This document shows, piece after piece, positions 32,223 through 41,477 of a DNA stretch of 64,000 nucleotides. Origin of the DNA: DTKD01 sp050948905 (GTDB taxonomy: Bacteria > Armatimonadota > UBA5829); the NCBI GenBank assembly GCA_050948905.1, contig JBMNES010000001.1, positions 1,302,001 to 1,366,000 of the forward strand, written 5' to 3'. How positions within the stretch are numbered: the stretch's first letter is position 1; each line of letters starts with the position of its first letter. The notes beneath the pieces were generated by a model. That model did no database searches. It was given only the letters and a program-made list of their open reading frames with translations, and was not told the DNA's origin. The translations under genes were made by a program, and so were the position numbers.

Positions 32223-33911
32223 ATGTCTGACGAGAAGTTTGAGCAGGATCAGAATACTGATCCGAACCACGAAATGTCTGCAACGCCATTCGGCAGCTCT
32301 GAATCGGGTGAGGCCGCAGAGGCCGTCTCCGAAGAGCAGACCACGCAAGTAGAGGCACAGACTCCTGATAAGGGAGCAGACCAGCCGGAAGCGGTCGAAA
32401 CGACAGAGCCAGAACCAGTCGAAAAGAAAGAGATGACGATGGAAGAGGCGATGGCGGCCGAAGCCGGAATCGATTATGGCGGCACATTTAAGGCGCTCAA
32501 AGAAGGCGAAGTGGTTGATGGGGTGGTTGTGCACATAGACCGCGAGGGAGTGCTGGTGGATGTAGGGACGAAGTCTGAAGGCCACGTCAAGCCCAACGAA
32601 CTCTCCCGCGACCCAAGCGCCAACCCTGAGGACGTCGTCAGCGTGGGAGAGCGAATTCGCGTCTACGTTGTGCAGGCGGACAGCGCGGAAGGCGGCCCAA
32701 TCCTCTCCAAGAAAAGAGCGGACTTCGAAAACGCTTGGGATCGTGTCGAGAAGGCACATCGCGAAAAGGACACCCTTAAGGCGATGGTCTCCGACCGAGT
32801 CAAAGGCGGTCTGGTTGTAGATTTGGGCATTCGTGGGTTTGTGCCTGCCTCCCATGTGGGCAGCGGCAGACTGAAGAATTTGGATAAGTTTATCGGCCAG
32901 AGCATGACTTTCAGGGTCATTGAGGTCGACCGCGAGCGCAGAAAAGTCGTTTTGTCCAACAGAATGGCAGCGGAAGAAGAGCAGGAGAAACTGCGCAAGG
33001 AGACTATGGGGTCGCTGGCTGAGGGCCAGATCCGAGACGGAGTCGTTCGCAGAATTACCGACTACGGCGCGTTTGTTGACCTTGGCGGAGTCGATGGCCT
33101 GCTGCACGTCAGTGAGATGTCGTGGACGAGAATCAATCACCCGTCTGAGGCTGTAAAAGTCGGACAGAAGATCCAGGTTATGGTGCTTAAGCTGAATTTG
33201 GAGCAGGGTCGAGTCTCCCTTGGCTTGAGACAGATTCTGCCGGATCCGTGGATCGAGGTGCAGAGGATTCACAACGTTGGGGAGACCATCAAGGTCACCA
33301 TCACTCGATTGGTCCCGTTTGGCGCGTTCGTCGCGGTTGAGGGCGGGGTCGAGGGGATTATCCCCAATGCGGAACTTGCCCATAAGAGGGTCAACAAGCC
33401 TGAAGAGGTTGTGAATGTAGGCGATGAGGTCGAGGTTAAGATCATCGACCTTCGGCCGGAGGAGCGCCGAATGACGCTCTCGCTGAGGCAGCTTCAGCCG
33501 CAGCCGGAGAGGCCGCCGCGCGAGGAGCAGCCCGACTACAGGCATTATCAGCAGAGCAGGCCGGAGAGCCGTACGACCATCGGCGACCTGATCGGTGGGC
33601 AGTTGGATCAATTCTCATCGATGGCTAAGCCGGACAGTGAGAAAGCAGCCCGGAGAAAATCTCGTGCCAGGTCGGCGCAGAAAGAAGCTTTGGCGGAGGC
33701 TGAGGCGCTTGCGGAAGCCGAGCAGATCGACGAGATTATCGAGGAATTGAACAAATCCGAAGATGAGCTTGTTGTTGAGACAGAGCAGCCGGAGGTAGAG
33801 GAAGTCGTCGAGGTGGTTGAAGAGGCCGCAGTCGAGACCGAGGAACCTGCGGCGGAAGAGGCCGTCGAGACAGCACCCGAAGCAGCAAGCGAAGAAGAGG
33901 CTGCTGAGTAA
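32223..33911 (+). CDS. rpsA: Ribosomal protein S1 (four S1 domains)
   Basis: The 562-aa product binds mRNA at the 30S subunit. An acidic N-terminal region (about 1-75) is followed by four S1 domains: EGEVVDGVVVHIDREGVLVD, a second with GLVVDLGIRGFVPASHVG, a third with DYGAFVDLGGVDGLLHVSEM, and a fourth with PFGAFVAVEGGVEGIIPNAE. The C-terminal 130 residues are charged and rich in Glu/Val. Four domains fit the shorter S1 found outside Proteobacteria. ATG 32223 has AAGAGGAG (32207-32214) 8 nt upstream, so the GTG at 32214 is not used. A strong terminator follows. Confidence 0.9.
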   Translation: MSDEKFEQDQNTDPNHEMSATPFGSSESGEAAEAVSEEQTTQVEAQTPDKGADQPEAVETTEPEPVEKKEMTMEEAMAAEAGIDYGGTFKALKEGEVVDGVVVHIDREGVLVDVGTKSEGHVKPNELSRDPSANPEDVVSVGERIRVYVVQADSAEGGPILSKKRADFENAWDRVEKAHREKDTLKAMVSDRVKGGLVVDLGIRGFVPASHVGSGRLKNLDKFIGQSMTFRVIEVDRERRKVVLSNRMAAEEEQEKLRKETMGSLAEGQIRDGVVRRITDYGAFVDLGGVDGLLHVSEMSWTRINHPSEAVKVGQKIQVMVLKLNLEQGRVSLGLRQILPDPWIEVQRIHNVGETIKVTITRLVPFGAFVAVEGGVEGIIPNAELAHKRVNKPEEVVNVGDEVEVKIIDLRPEERRMTLSLRQLQPQPERPPREEQPDYRHYQQSRPESRTTIGDLIGGQLDQFSSMAKPDSEKAARRKSRARSAQKEALAEAEALAEAEQIDEIIEELNKSEDELVVETEQPEVEEVVEVVEEAAVETEEPAAEEAVETAPEAASEEEAAE

Positions 33912-33944
33912 TCCCGGCAGGGAACATACCTGAAACGCATACTA

Positions 33945-33980
33945 CGGCCCGGTGCGCACTGTGTGGCACCGGGCCGTTTT
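33945..33980 (+). terminator. Intrinsic terminator after rpsA
   Basis: CGGCCCGGTGC (33945-33955) pairs perfectly with GCACCGGGCCG (33966-33976) around a 10-nt loop, followed by TTTTG. It lies 34 nt past the rpsA stop. Confidence 0.88.
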
Positions 33981-34053
33981 GTGGCCGGGGGCCGGAGATA
34001 AATACGAAGGAGGAACCCCTTTATTTGGTGAAGTAATGGTGAAGGATGTGGTT

Positions 34054-34662
34054 ATGGGGCGAGTTATAGGGGTTACCGGAGGTATCGCCACCGGAAAAAG
34101 CACGGTGATGAATATTTTCGCGCGTCTGGGCGCCCGGACACTCAGCGCCGATGCTGTCGCTCGCGAAGTGCTGGCAAAGGGGGGCATTTGCTACCAGCAA
34201 ACGATCCAGCGTTTCGGCGAGGAGATTGTCGGTATTGACGGCGAGATCGACAGGGCGACTCTCGGTGGAATTATTTTTTCTGATCCATCAGCACGCCAAG
34301 ACCTCGAAAATATCACGCATCCGCATATAATCGCACAGATCAATCGACAAATTGAAGAATTTCGCGCCGATAGCGCCAACGTCGACCATGTGCTGGCGGT
34401 GGAGATACCGCTGCTGGTCGAATGTGGGCTTGAGAGCGTTGTCGATGATGTTGTCGTGGTTGCGGCGGAACTTGAAACGCAGGTATGTCGTCTCACAACC
34501 ATAAGGGGTATCTCCTCTGATGAGGCTGAGCTTAGAATAAAGGCCCAGATGCCGCTGGATATGAAAATCGAACGGGCGGATTGGGTTATTTGGAATGATG
34601 GTTCGCTGGAGTCGTTGGAGAGCCAGGTTCGAGCGGTTTGGGACGAAATTCGCTTGCCCTAA
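34054..34662 (+). CDS. coaE: Dephospho-CoA kinase
   Basis: The 202-aa enzyme phosphorylates dephospho-CoA, the last step of coenzyme A synthesis. The P-loop GGIATGKST (about 8-16), the DAVAREVL substrate region, ITHPHI (the family 'E-HP' motif) and VEIPLLVECGLE are all present. ATG 34054 is chosen because GAAGGA (34041-34046) lies 7 nt upstream and the length fits the family (about 200 aa). ATG 34036 would add six residues; longer starts would overlap the rpsA terminator. Confidence 0.92.
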   Translation: MGRVIGVTGGIATGKSTVMNIFARLGARTLSADAVAREVLAKGGICYQQTIQRFGEEIVGIDGEIDRATLGGIIFSDPSARQDLENITHPHIIAQINRQIEEFRADSANVDHVLAVEIPLLVECGLESVVDDVVVVAAELETQVCRLTTIRGISSDEAELRIKAQMPLDMKIERADWVIWNDGSLESLESQVRAVWDEIRLP

Positions 34663-34971
34663 CATGAGTAGGTATGTTATAGTTGGGTGACTGATGAGTT
34701 CGCGGATGAGCAGTGAGTCTGCACCATATCAAAATCTGCATTTCCTGCGCGTGTCGAGGACTGGGCAAGACGCTCAGTTGGACGGCAGGCTTGTCGTCAT
34801 CTGTTCTTTCGCCACCGCGCCTCGTCCCCATTGTTCGTCGACGGAATTGTCCGGATAGGGCACGAACTTTTCTGCGGCGATTGTGCGCGGCGACACAAGA
34901 CTGAAATTTCAGTGCAACGAACTCACCCAGGTGAGACGATCGTGTGGCTCAATTTAGGAGGAAATCGACCG
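34663..34971 (+). other. Intergenic 309 bp with a possible split zinc-ribbon remnant
   Basis: No intact gene. In one frame 34722-34790 reads KICISCACRGLGKTLSW; in another 34831-34899 reads VDGIVRIGHELFCGDCARRH. Together they have two CxxC pairs separated by about 45 residues, as in small zinc-ribbon proteins, but they are in different frames. AGGAGG at 34956-34961 serves the next gene. This reading is tentative. Confidence 0.3.
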
Positions 34972-36756
34972 TTGAGGCAGCTATTGCAAAACAGAGCAAT
35001 CCGAAGCATCTGCTACGCGCTGGTAGTGGCGCTTGTGTCGACGCTTATGCCGCCGCTTACGCAGCAAGCGAGCGCACAGCTTATGCCGACTTATACAGTC
35101 GGAGTTATTGACTTCGCCAATGAATCTGGGGTTCAGGGCGATTTGCTGGCCAGGCTTGCGACAGACGCGGTTGTCGTCGAGATGAGTAAATCTAATCGTT
35201 ACGACGTGGGCATCACGCGTACGATGATGAACGCAAAAATGGAAGAACTTGGCCTTCGCAGCCCGCTCTCCAAACTCGACCTGGTGAGGTTGGGTGAGGT
35301 GCTCAGCGCGGACGCGATGCTGCAGGGGTCGATAAGATCGGTGCAGTTGGCAGGTTCTGGCCCGACCAGGCGCGCCAGCGTCACTATCGTTGCACAGATG
35401 ATCGACCAGGCCTCTGGTGAGATCATCAACGGCGCGGTGCAAACGGGCACTTCCAGCGCACGCGTTGGCTATACGGCTGATGATAACGCACTCATCGCAG
35501 AGGCTGTGAACTCCGCAGCGTATCTCGTTGTTAAGACAATGACAGATTACGTCATCCCCGAAGCGACGGTTATGATGAACGTCGGCGAGAGCCAGGTTAT
35601 GATCAACAAGGGCGTGCGAGCGGGAATCAAGCCGGGAATGCGAATGATCGTGCTTCGAAACCGCGAGATCATCGGCTACCTTGAGGTCACAGGCACCTCC
35701 CCGGACGATGCGTATGCCACGGTTCTGAAGTCTATGCGCGGTATCCAGCCGGAAGACAAGGCTAGAGCGATTTATGACATGCCGACGGTCTCATCGGCGC
35801 TTAAATCCGAGCCGCTTCCTTCTGGCGCTCCTAAAAAGAGTCATGTTAGTAGCGGTGCGGCCAGCAAGATCGGCAAGTTCTTCATTGGACTGGTTGTGGT
35901 CGCAGGGCTTGCATCGTTGTTCCAGGGCGGCAGCGGGGTTGCCGATCCGCCTTCGCTGGGAATCGGTAACAAAAACCTTGAGTTTACGTGGGATCCCAAG
36001 CTCTATAACCATGGCCAAAACGTATTCGAGCTTCAGGTGGTTCGAGACGCAGTCGATGCGCTGGACGGACATGCTGAAGTGGTTGCTGCTATTAGCGACC
36101 CCAGCCTCTGGAACAATGGGCGGATCAATATCAGCGGTTTGTATGGCACAACGGCGGGCACTGCGGTCACCTACAGCAGGCTGCCGATGGGTGCGACCAG
36201 CCCGACTTCGGTTACGGAAACAATCCCGGCGGAGCCATACGGGATCACTCATACCTACAACTTGCGCGTTTTGCTGAGATCGCGATTGGGCGAAACGTCG
36301 GAAGGTTCGTCTGGAACGACTTATAAGTATCAAATGACCAAGCTGGGCAACGAGATCACAGCGACGGCTGTCGAGCCGTTCTCGCGAGATAAGGCCGTAG
36401 AGCCGATTGATGGTGATCCGGTATATGTAAGCCAGCTTTTGAATAACGAAGCTAACCTGAGCTGGTTGCCGTTGGAAGGCGCCAGTGAATATAAGGTAGT
36501 GGTAGAACCGATAGCTCCAGGAACTGCTCCGAAATGGGAGAGCAGCATAATGCATGCGGGTTCGGGTTCGGAAGTCTCGTTGAACGATGGAGATAGAATG
36601 TCTCTTGCCAACAGGCTCAACAACTTCCCAGACGTACAAATGAGGTGGTGCGTCTATGCCAGGAACTCGGCAGATACGAAGCCTCTGTGGACATATCCGG
36701 TCACAAGCCAGTGGCCGAGATTCACGATAGGCGCAACCCCTGGAGGTCCTCCGTAG
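34972..36756 (+). CDS. Exported CsgG-like protein with C-terminal beta-rich region
   Basis: The 594-aa product starts with TTG 34972, 10 nt after AGGAGG; the frame is open further upstream, but only from this start does it have a proper signal peptide (residues about 8-36, ending QQASA). Residues 40-180 resemble CsgG/TolB-N domains of outer-membrane secretion or lipoprotein systems (YTVGVIDFANESGVQ, LVRLGEVLSADAMLQGSI). A repeat-like barrel region (INKGVRAGIKPGMRMIVLRN) and a hydrophobic segment (FFIGLVVVAGLASLF, about 302) follow. The rest is fibronectin-like beta structure. It probably acts in the envelope with the surface proteins that follow; this is inferred from neighbours. Confidence 0.72.
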   Translation: MRQLLQNRAIRSICYALVVALVSTLMPPLTQQASAQLMPTYTVGVIDFANESGVQGDLLARLATDAVVVEMSKSNRYDVGITRTMMNAKMEELGLRSPLSKLDLVRLGEVLSADAMLQGSIRSVQLAGSGPTRRASVTIVAQMIDQASGEIINGAVQTGTSSARVGYTADDNALIAEAVNSAAYLVVKTMTDYVIPEATVMMNVGESQVMINKGVRAGIKPGMRMIVLRNREIIGYLEVTGTSPDDAYATVLKSMRGIQPEDKARAIYDMPTVSSALKSEPLPSGAPKKSHVSSGAASKIGKFFIGLVVVAGLASLFQGGSGVADPPSLGIGNKNLEFTWDPKLYNHGQNVFELQVVRDAVDALDGHAEVVAAISDPSLWNNGRINISGLYGTTAGTAVTYSRLPMGATSPTSVTETIPAEPYGITHTYNLRVLLRSRLGETSEGSSGTTYKYQMTKLGNEITATAVEPFSRDKAVEPIDGDPVYVSQLLNNEANLSWLPLEGASEYKVVVEPIAPGTAPKWESSIMHAGSGSEVSLNDGDRMSLANRLNNFPDVQMRWCVYARNSADTKPLWTYPVTSQWPRFTIGATPGGPP

Positions 36757-36796
36757 GAACTTAGCTAGGGTCAGAGGATTCAGGAGGTCTCAGAAA

Positions 36797-39133
36797 ATGA
36801 AAATCAATATGTCCAGATCAATATGGTCGTGGCTGGTGATTGCGGGCCTGTTAATCGGCGGGTTGCAGTCGCTGTGCGTTGCGGATGATGTCACATCGCC
36901 GTATGTGGTAAACGAGTATATCATCCGTGTAGAAAAGGGAGCGAGCGTGAGGGCGGTCTCGGACTCGATTGCCCAGTTGGGTGGGATGGTCGTAAAGGCG
37001 CTGCCGCTGCCGGATACCTATCTGGTGAGGATGGGCGTGCCGGCCAATAGCGGGGTCAGCGGCACCATTCGCAACACTCGAGTTGCAACCACTCCGTGGG
37101 TCATAAAGAGCTTTGCGCCCAATTTCATTTATAGCAAGCACGCAGTTCCAAATGATCCGTACTGGACCAATGAAAAGCTCTGGGGCCTCAAAAAAATTAA
37201 TATGCCCAGGGCGTGGGATACAAATAAGGGAAGCTCTTCGGTGACCGTAGCGGTCATCGACTCAGGAGTCGCTAACCACCCGGATCTCGCCGGAAGGGTG
37301 CTTACTGAGAAGGGCTACGACTTTGTGGACAACGATGCCGATGCCAGCAACGACTACGATGGTCACGGAACCCACGTCGCGGGGACGATCGCTGCTCAGG
37401 GCGACAACAATATAGGAGTTGTCGGAGTCTGCTGGGATGGCGTTAAGATCCTTCCTATCAGGTTCTTGGATGGAGTCGGCAATGGCACCACGGATAACGC
37501 GATATTGTCGCTGGATCACGCGTTTCGGATGGGCGCGGATGTTGTGAATATGAGCTGGGGCCAGGAATACGGCTTTCACGATGATGAACTTCAGGCGGAA
37601 ATCGAAGTTTTGGCCTCGGCGGGGCTCATTCTTTGCGCTTCGGCTGGCAATTCGGGGTTTAGCGGGAACCCATACGTTGGGGAGCCGGCTTCATATCCGG
37701 AGTGCATCGCGGTCGCGGCTTGCGGTCCTAATGACAATGTAACCTGGTATTCAAGCTGGGGGCCGGGCAACGAAGTTGATATCACTGCCCCTGGTGGAGA
37801 TCAGGTTTTCTTCGGTCTTGACGCGGGGATTTACAGCACATCTGTCGGTTGGATGGGTGACACTCCTGTGTATGACTACGAAGCGCAGGATGGCACCTCA
37901 ATGGCGTGCCCCCACGTTTCAGGCGCTGCTGCTCTGCTTTTGAGCAGTGGAGTTCCTGCTGATGAGGTGAGATCGCGGCTTGAGGGTACCGCCCGACGCA
38001 TTGCTGGGATGGACAAAAAGAAATACGGCAACGGGATATTGGACGTTGCCGCTGCAATATCGAGTGGGACTGTGTTTATCACCAAGCCTGTAAAGGGTTC
38101 CACGGTCAGCGCCAACCCCGATGTGCAGATAAATGTGCGCGGAATCAGGCCGGACAGTATTGCTGTTTATGTAGATTATGTTGACGCGAACCGCGATGGG
38201 GTGCCGGATAATCTCAGTTTGGAGACTCCGGTGATCGCTGGGGTGGCATTGAGCAGGTTCCTTAATCAGGCGGGCACGGCCGTTGCATTTAACTGGAAAG
38301 AGGTGGCGCCGCATATACAATTAAGCCCCGGGCTGCACTGGATATACGTCACGGCTACCACTACTGTTGGCGGTCAACGCACGTCGGACTGGGGCGTCTT
38401 TGAGGTTACGGGCAGGATTATCCCTGCGGGGCAGCATCTGTGCGCGTTCCCGTATGGGTTTATGACTACAAATCCTGATGGGACCACTTCCATCAGCACG
38501 CTGCCGTCGGATATTCTTATGGATGCTGCCACTTCGCAGCCTCTGGATTTCCGTATTCAGACGGTGGATCGCGCTCAGCTGCATCGCTGGTCGACTCCGC
38601 AGGGCGGCTATTTTGCCTATGTCACGGGGCTTTGGAACCCGAATCAGAATGTGCCAAGGCCGGACGATATGGCGTGGCTGTATCCTTATATGATTCTCTC
38701 TAACTGGTCGACTGTGCCCACGGGCGGCGGATTTTTGGCCAACGATAACTCCAGAGCTTTGCAGTTCCCGGCGGGGGCGGGGTTCTGGCTGACTTTACAA
38801 AGAGATGCTTATATCAACAATGCCTATACGGAGATAAATGCCCCTCAGGGCTTTAGCATGTATCTGTATAAGGGCTGGAATATTATCGGCAATCCGTATA
38901 CCAGATCGATCCCTCTTGCGGCTATTAAACTGACCTATCAGGGGAAGACGAGAACGCTGCGGGAGGACCAACTGGCTCGACCGCGCTGGGTTGACGATAC
39001 GTTCTATGCCTATGAGTCTGACTCTGGCTACAAGATCGAGCGTCAGTTGCTGCAGCCCTATCAGGGCTATTGGGTGAGGGCTTTGGTCGGAGGCACTTCT
39101 CCCAATGAGCAGCTTATTATGACGGTGTATTGA
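36797..39133 (+). CDS. Secreted subtilisin-like serine protease (S8) with C-terminal GWN/GYW modules
   Basis: The 778-aa product has a signal peptide (about 10-32), an I9-like inhibitor prodomain (about 38-110) and a subtilase domain. The catalytic triad is plain: VIDSGVANHPD (Asp, about 155), DGHGTHVAGT (His, about 192) and DGTSMACPHVSGAAA (Ser, about 368). After residue 420 come a beta domain and a tail with GWNIIGNPYTRSIPL (about 694) and YQGYWVRAL (about 755), a module found also at the ends of the next two proteins. It may process surface proteins or digest external protein. ATG 36797 has AGGAGG upstream. Confidence 0.9.
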   Translation: MKINMSRSIWSWLVIAGLLIGGLQSLCVADDVTSPYVVNEYIIRVEKGASVRAVSDSIAQLGGMVVKALPLPDTYLVRMGVPANSGVSGTIRNTRVATTPWVIKSFAPNFIYSKHAVPNDPYWTNEKLWGLKKINMPRAWDTNKGSSSVTVAVIDSGVANHPDLAGRVLTEKGYDFVDNDADASNDYDGHGTHVAGTIAAQGDNNIGVVGVCWDGVKILPIRFLDGVGNGTTDNAILSLDHAFRMGADVVNMSWGQEYGFHDDELQAEIEVLASAGLILCASAGNSGFSGNPYVGEPASYPECIAVAACGPNDNVTWYSSWGPGNEVDITAPGGDQVFFGLDAGIYSTSVGWMGDTPVYDYEAQDGTSMACPHVSGAAALLLSSGVPADEVRSRLEGTARRIAGMDKKKYGNGILDVAAAISSGTVFITKPVKGSTVSANPDVQINVRGIRPDSIAVYVDYVDANRDGVPDNLSLETPVIAGVALSRFLNQAGTAVAFNWKEVAPHIQLSPGLHWIYVTATTTVGGQRTSDWGVFEVTGRIIPAGQHLCAFPYGFMTTNPDGTTSISTLPSDILMDAATSQPLDFRIQTVDRAQLHRWSTPQGGYFAYVTGLWNPNQNVPRPDDMAWLYPYMILSNWSTVPTGGGFLANDNSRALQFPAGAGFWLTLQRDAYINNAYTEINAPQGFSMYLYKGWNIIGNPYTRSIPLAAIKLTYQGKTRTLREDQLARPRWVDDTFYAYESDSGYKIERQLLQPYQGYWVRALVGGTSPNEQLIMTVY

Positions 39134-39167
39134 TGTGAATGCACGCACGGATGTGAGGAGAATGATG

Positions 39168-41345
39168 ATGAACGTATATGGACGGTGGATAATTGCGGGT
39201 GTGCTGTGCGCTATATTAAGCCTTTTCGTTGGAGGTGTTGCGTTTGCGCAGTGGACAGTGCCAGCGAACTACCCTTCTTTTAAGCCGGACCCGGACTCGT
39301 CACCGATGTATGTTACCCTGGAAAACGAATACATTGCGTGCAGGTTCGGTATCCAGGGAAATGTTTTGTCCAAAGCAGTCTGCAACGACGCTGACTCTGG
39401 CGGAAATAAGTGGTTCAGGGGCGATAAGGTTCTTTCGTCTGACGATCACAACTGGGGCGTGGCCGGCAGGTTTGGAGTTGTCGCCAAGAAGGGCGACCCG
39501 GAAAGCCCGGTCGATGACGACTTGCCGTTGAACTTTATGGGCTTTATGCCTTGCCACTACTTCGGTTTTTTGAAGCTGCGCATTGGCGAGGATATGCGAA
39601 TGATCGGCGACGGCGCAACGGGTTCGTGGCTGAATCGTGGCGCCGGGCAGCCTGTTATGACTCCGACGCTGTATCCTTCCGGGGAGTATGGGCCGTATAT
39701 AGAGGGCACGTGGCGAACTACGGGAGGCAATGGCTCCACCATTCATATTAAAATCCGCATCGATCTGGTGCGCGATATGGCCAGGTTCGAATATCAGATC
39801 ACAAATATGGGGCCTAATACCGAGAACATAGGTTTTGAGAAATACGGCGACGTGGAGATGGGTGCGCCGATTTTCAGAGGCAGCGATGTCGGCGGTTACT
39901 ACGGGCCATACGACAACCAGGGCTTTGCGTTTGTTCCAGGGATAGGGGCCACCCAGCCGGTTGAGAAGCAAAAGGCTATGGTCTTCGGCGGCAGAGACCC
40001 GGATACAAATGCGCTTAACCCCGCAGTTCCGAACTGGATCGAGTTTTATGATCAGGCATACAGCCCGGGGATTTCGGCTAGAAACGTGCTCGGACTCGAA
40101 GATGCCACCAAGCCTGATATGGTTGCTATTGGTGAGCACAACGACCTTTACCACAAGGACCTGTGGCTGCCGCTGGATTATCGGCCGGATAAAGCCCATC
40201 AGGTACTTGATATGGCATGGCTGCTGTGCTGGGATCAGAAGATGCTGGCGCCTTCTGCCACTCGGACTATCGTAACCTACTACGGAATTGGCGCGGCTAC
40301 CAGCAGATGGACTTATCAGTTGGGCAAAAACGCCCGCAGAGACGACGCTATGTTGAGTGTCCAGGCTCCCAGGAGCCTTAAATACGACAGCGTCAACCCG
40401 CTGCCGTATACGCCTGAGTATTCGCCTTCGACTTTTGCGGTTAAGGCGTATGTCTACAATCTCTCTAATAAACCTGGGCCGTATGAGCTTCGTGATGTGA
40501 CGGCATCTATATCTTTGCCGGATGGGTTAGAGTTGGTCTCCACTATGCCGGGCAACGAAGCTACGCAGCGTCTTGAAGGCATAGTCGAAAGAAATACCGA
40601 GGCCGAGCCGATTCAGTGGACTGTGCGGGCAACGGGGGACTATGTCGGTGAACTGCCGATTTATGTTACGGTAGTCGACAATGACCCCGAAGGCAGATAT
40701 TGGCAGCAGACAGTTATGAGGCCGATTTATGTGCCGGCTGCCAAGAGGGGCCATTTTGATTATGGCTGGCAGTTGATGCACGTGCCGTTTGCGTTCAATA
40801 ACCCGTATTTTATGGCTACTGGCAACCCTTTGGGCCTGATTCCGGGCACTTTTGGAGCGCAGTACTATGATGCGGGGCGGTATAAGCCGCTGGATCAGCT
40901 TAAACCGGGTCGTGCTTTTTGGATATTCGTGTCGGGGCTGAGCTGGAATGAGACGCAACTCTTCTCACTGTCACCGGACGCAGCCATTGTCGGCGAGTCG
41001 CTGGGCACTGGCAAGCAAACCGTTGAGCAGAGAGTGCCATTACAGTACGGATGGAACTTGATCGGCAATCCGTATGTCTATCCAATATATTGGGGTCAGA
41101 CCCTGGTTCACCGGGGCACTGAGACTCTTACGCTTGAAGAAGCAGTAGCCAAGGGCTGGATAGAGAAAGCTCTGCATTCGTGGAATCCTGCCAAGCAGGG
41201 TTATGACATTATTCGCGATACAGGTTCGTTGTTGAACCCGTGGCTGGGCTATTGGCTCAACGCCAAAAAGACGCAACTGTCCCTCACATTCCGGCCGCCG
41301 GTGTTGCCGGGCGGGGATGTGACGGCCAATCCGGGCGGCCAGTGA
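39168..41345 (+). CDS. Secreted protein with two GWN-type C-terminal modules, function unknown
   Basis: The 725-aa product has a signal peptide (IIAGVLCAILSLFVGGVAFA). ATG 39168 is chosen among three consecutive ATGs because GAGGAG (39155-39160) lies 7 nt upstream. Residues 30-430 form a large beta-rich domain (PMYVTLENEYIACRFG, FEYQITNMGPNTENIGFEKY) like carbohydrate-handling or galactose-mutarotase folds, but no family is certain. A CARDB-like region (about 430-520) and two tail modules follow: YGWQLMHVPF...GRAFWIFV and YGWNLIGNPYVYPI...LGYWLNA. It lies between the subtilase and the giant lipoprotein with the same tail, so they likely form one surface system. Confidence 0.7.
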   Translation: MNVYGRWIIAGVLCAILSLFVGGVAFAQWTVPANYPSFKPDPDSSPMYVTLENEYIACRFGIQGNVLSKAVCNDADSGGNKWFRGDKVLSSDDHNWGVAGRFGVVAKKGDPESPVDDDLPLNFMGFMPCHYFGFLKLRIGEDMRMIGDGATGSWLNRGAGQPVMTPTLYPSGEYGPYIEGTWRTTGGNGSTIHIKIRIDLVRDMARFEYQITNMGPNTENIGFEKYGDVEMGAPIFRGSDVGGYYGPYDNQGFAFVPGIGATQPVEKQKAMVFGGRDPDTNALNPAVPNWIEFYDQAYSPGISARNVLGLEDATKPDMVAIGEHNDLYHKDLWLPLDYRPDKAHQVLDMAWLLCWDQKMLAPSATRTIVTYYGIGAATSRWTYQLGKNARRDDAMLSVQAPRSLKYDSVNPLPYTPEYSPSTFAVKAYVYNLSNKPGPYELRDVTASISLPDGLELVSTMPGNEATQRLEGIVERNTEAEPIQWTVRATGDYVGELPIYVTVVDNDPEGRYWQQTVMRPIYVPAAKRGHFDYGWQLMHVPFAFNNPYFMATGNPLGLIPGTFGAQYYDAGRYKPLDQLKPGRAFWIFVSGLSWNETQLFSLSPDAAIVGESLGTGKQTVEQRVPLQYGWNLIGNPYVYPIYWGQTLVHRGTETLTLEEAVAKGWIEKALHSWNPAKQGYDIIRDTGSLLNPWLGYWLNAKKTQLSLTFRPPVLPGGDVTANPGGQ

Positions 41346-41477
41346 TAAACCTGGCCGCTGGAGTGTTTTTATACAGGCGTGGAGATGGCGAATTCGGCGG
41401 ATTTTGCAGACCGAATTGCAGCGGGGGTAGATTGGTGGAAGGCGCTCCAGTTATGGAGTGTGGAAGGAAGATGAACT

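Noticed and set aside
32109..33611. 500-codon minus-strand frame opposite rpsA
   Set aside because: Shadow of the S1 gene, rich in Leu, Arg and His without domain signs.
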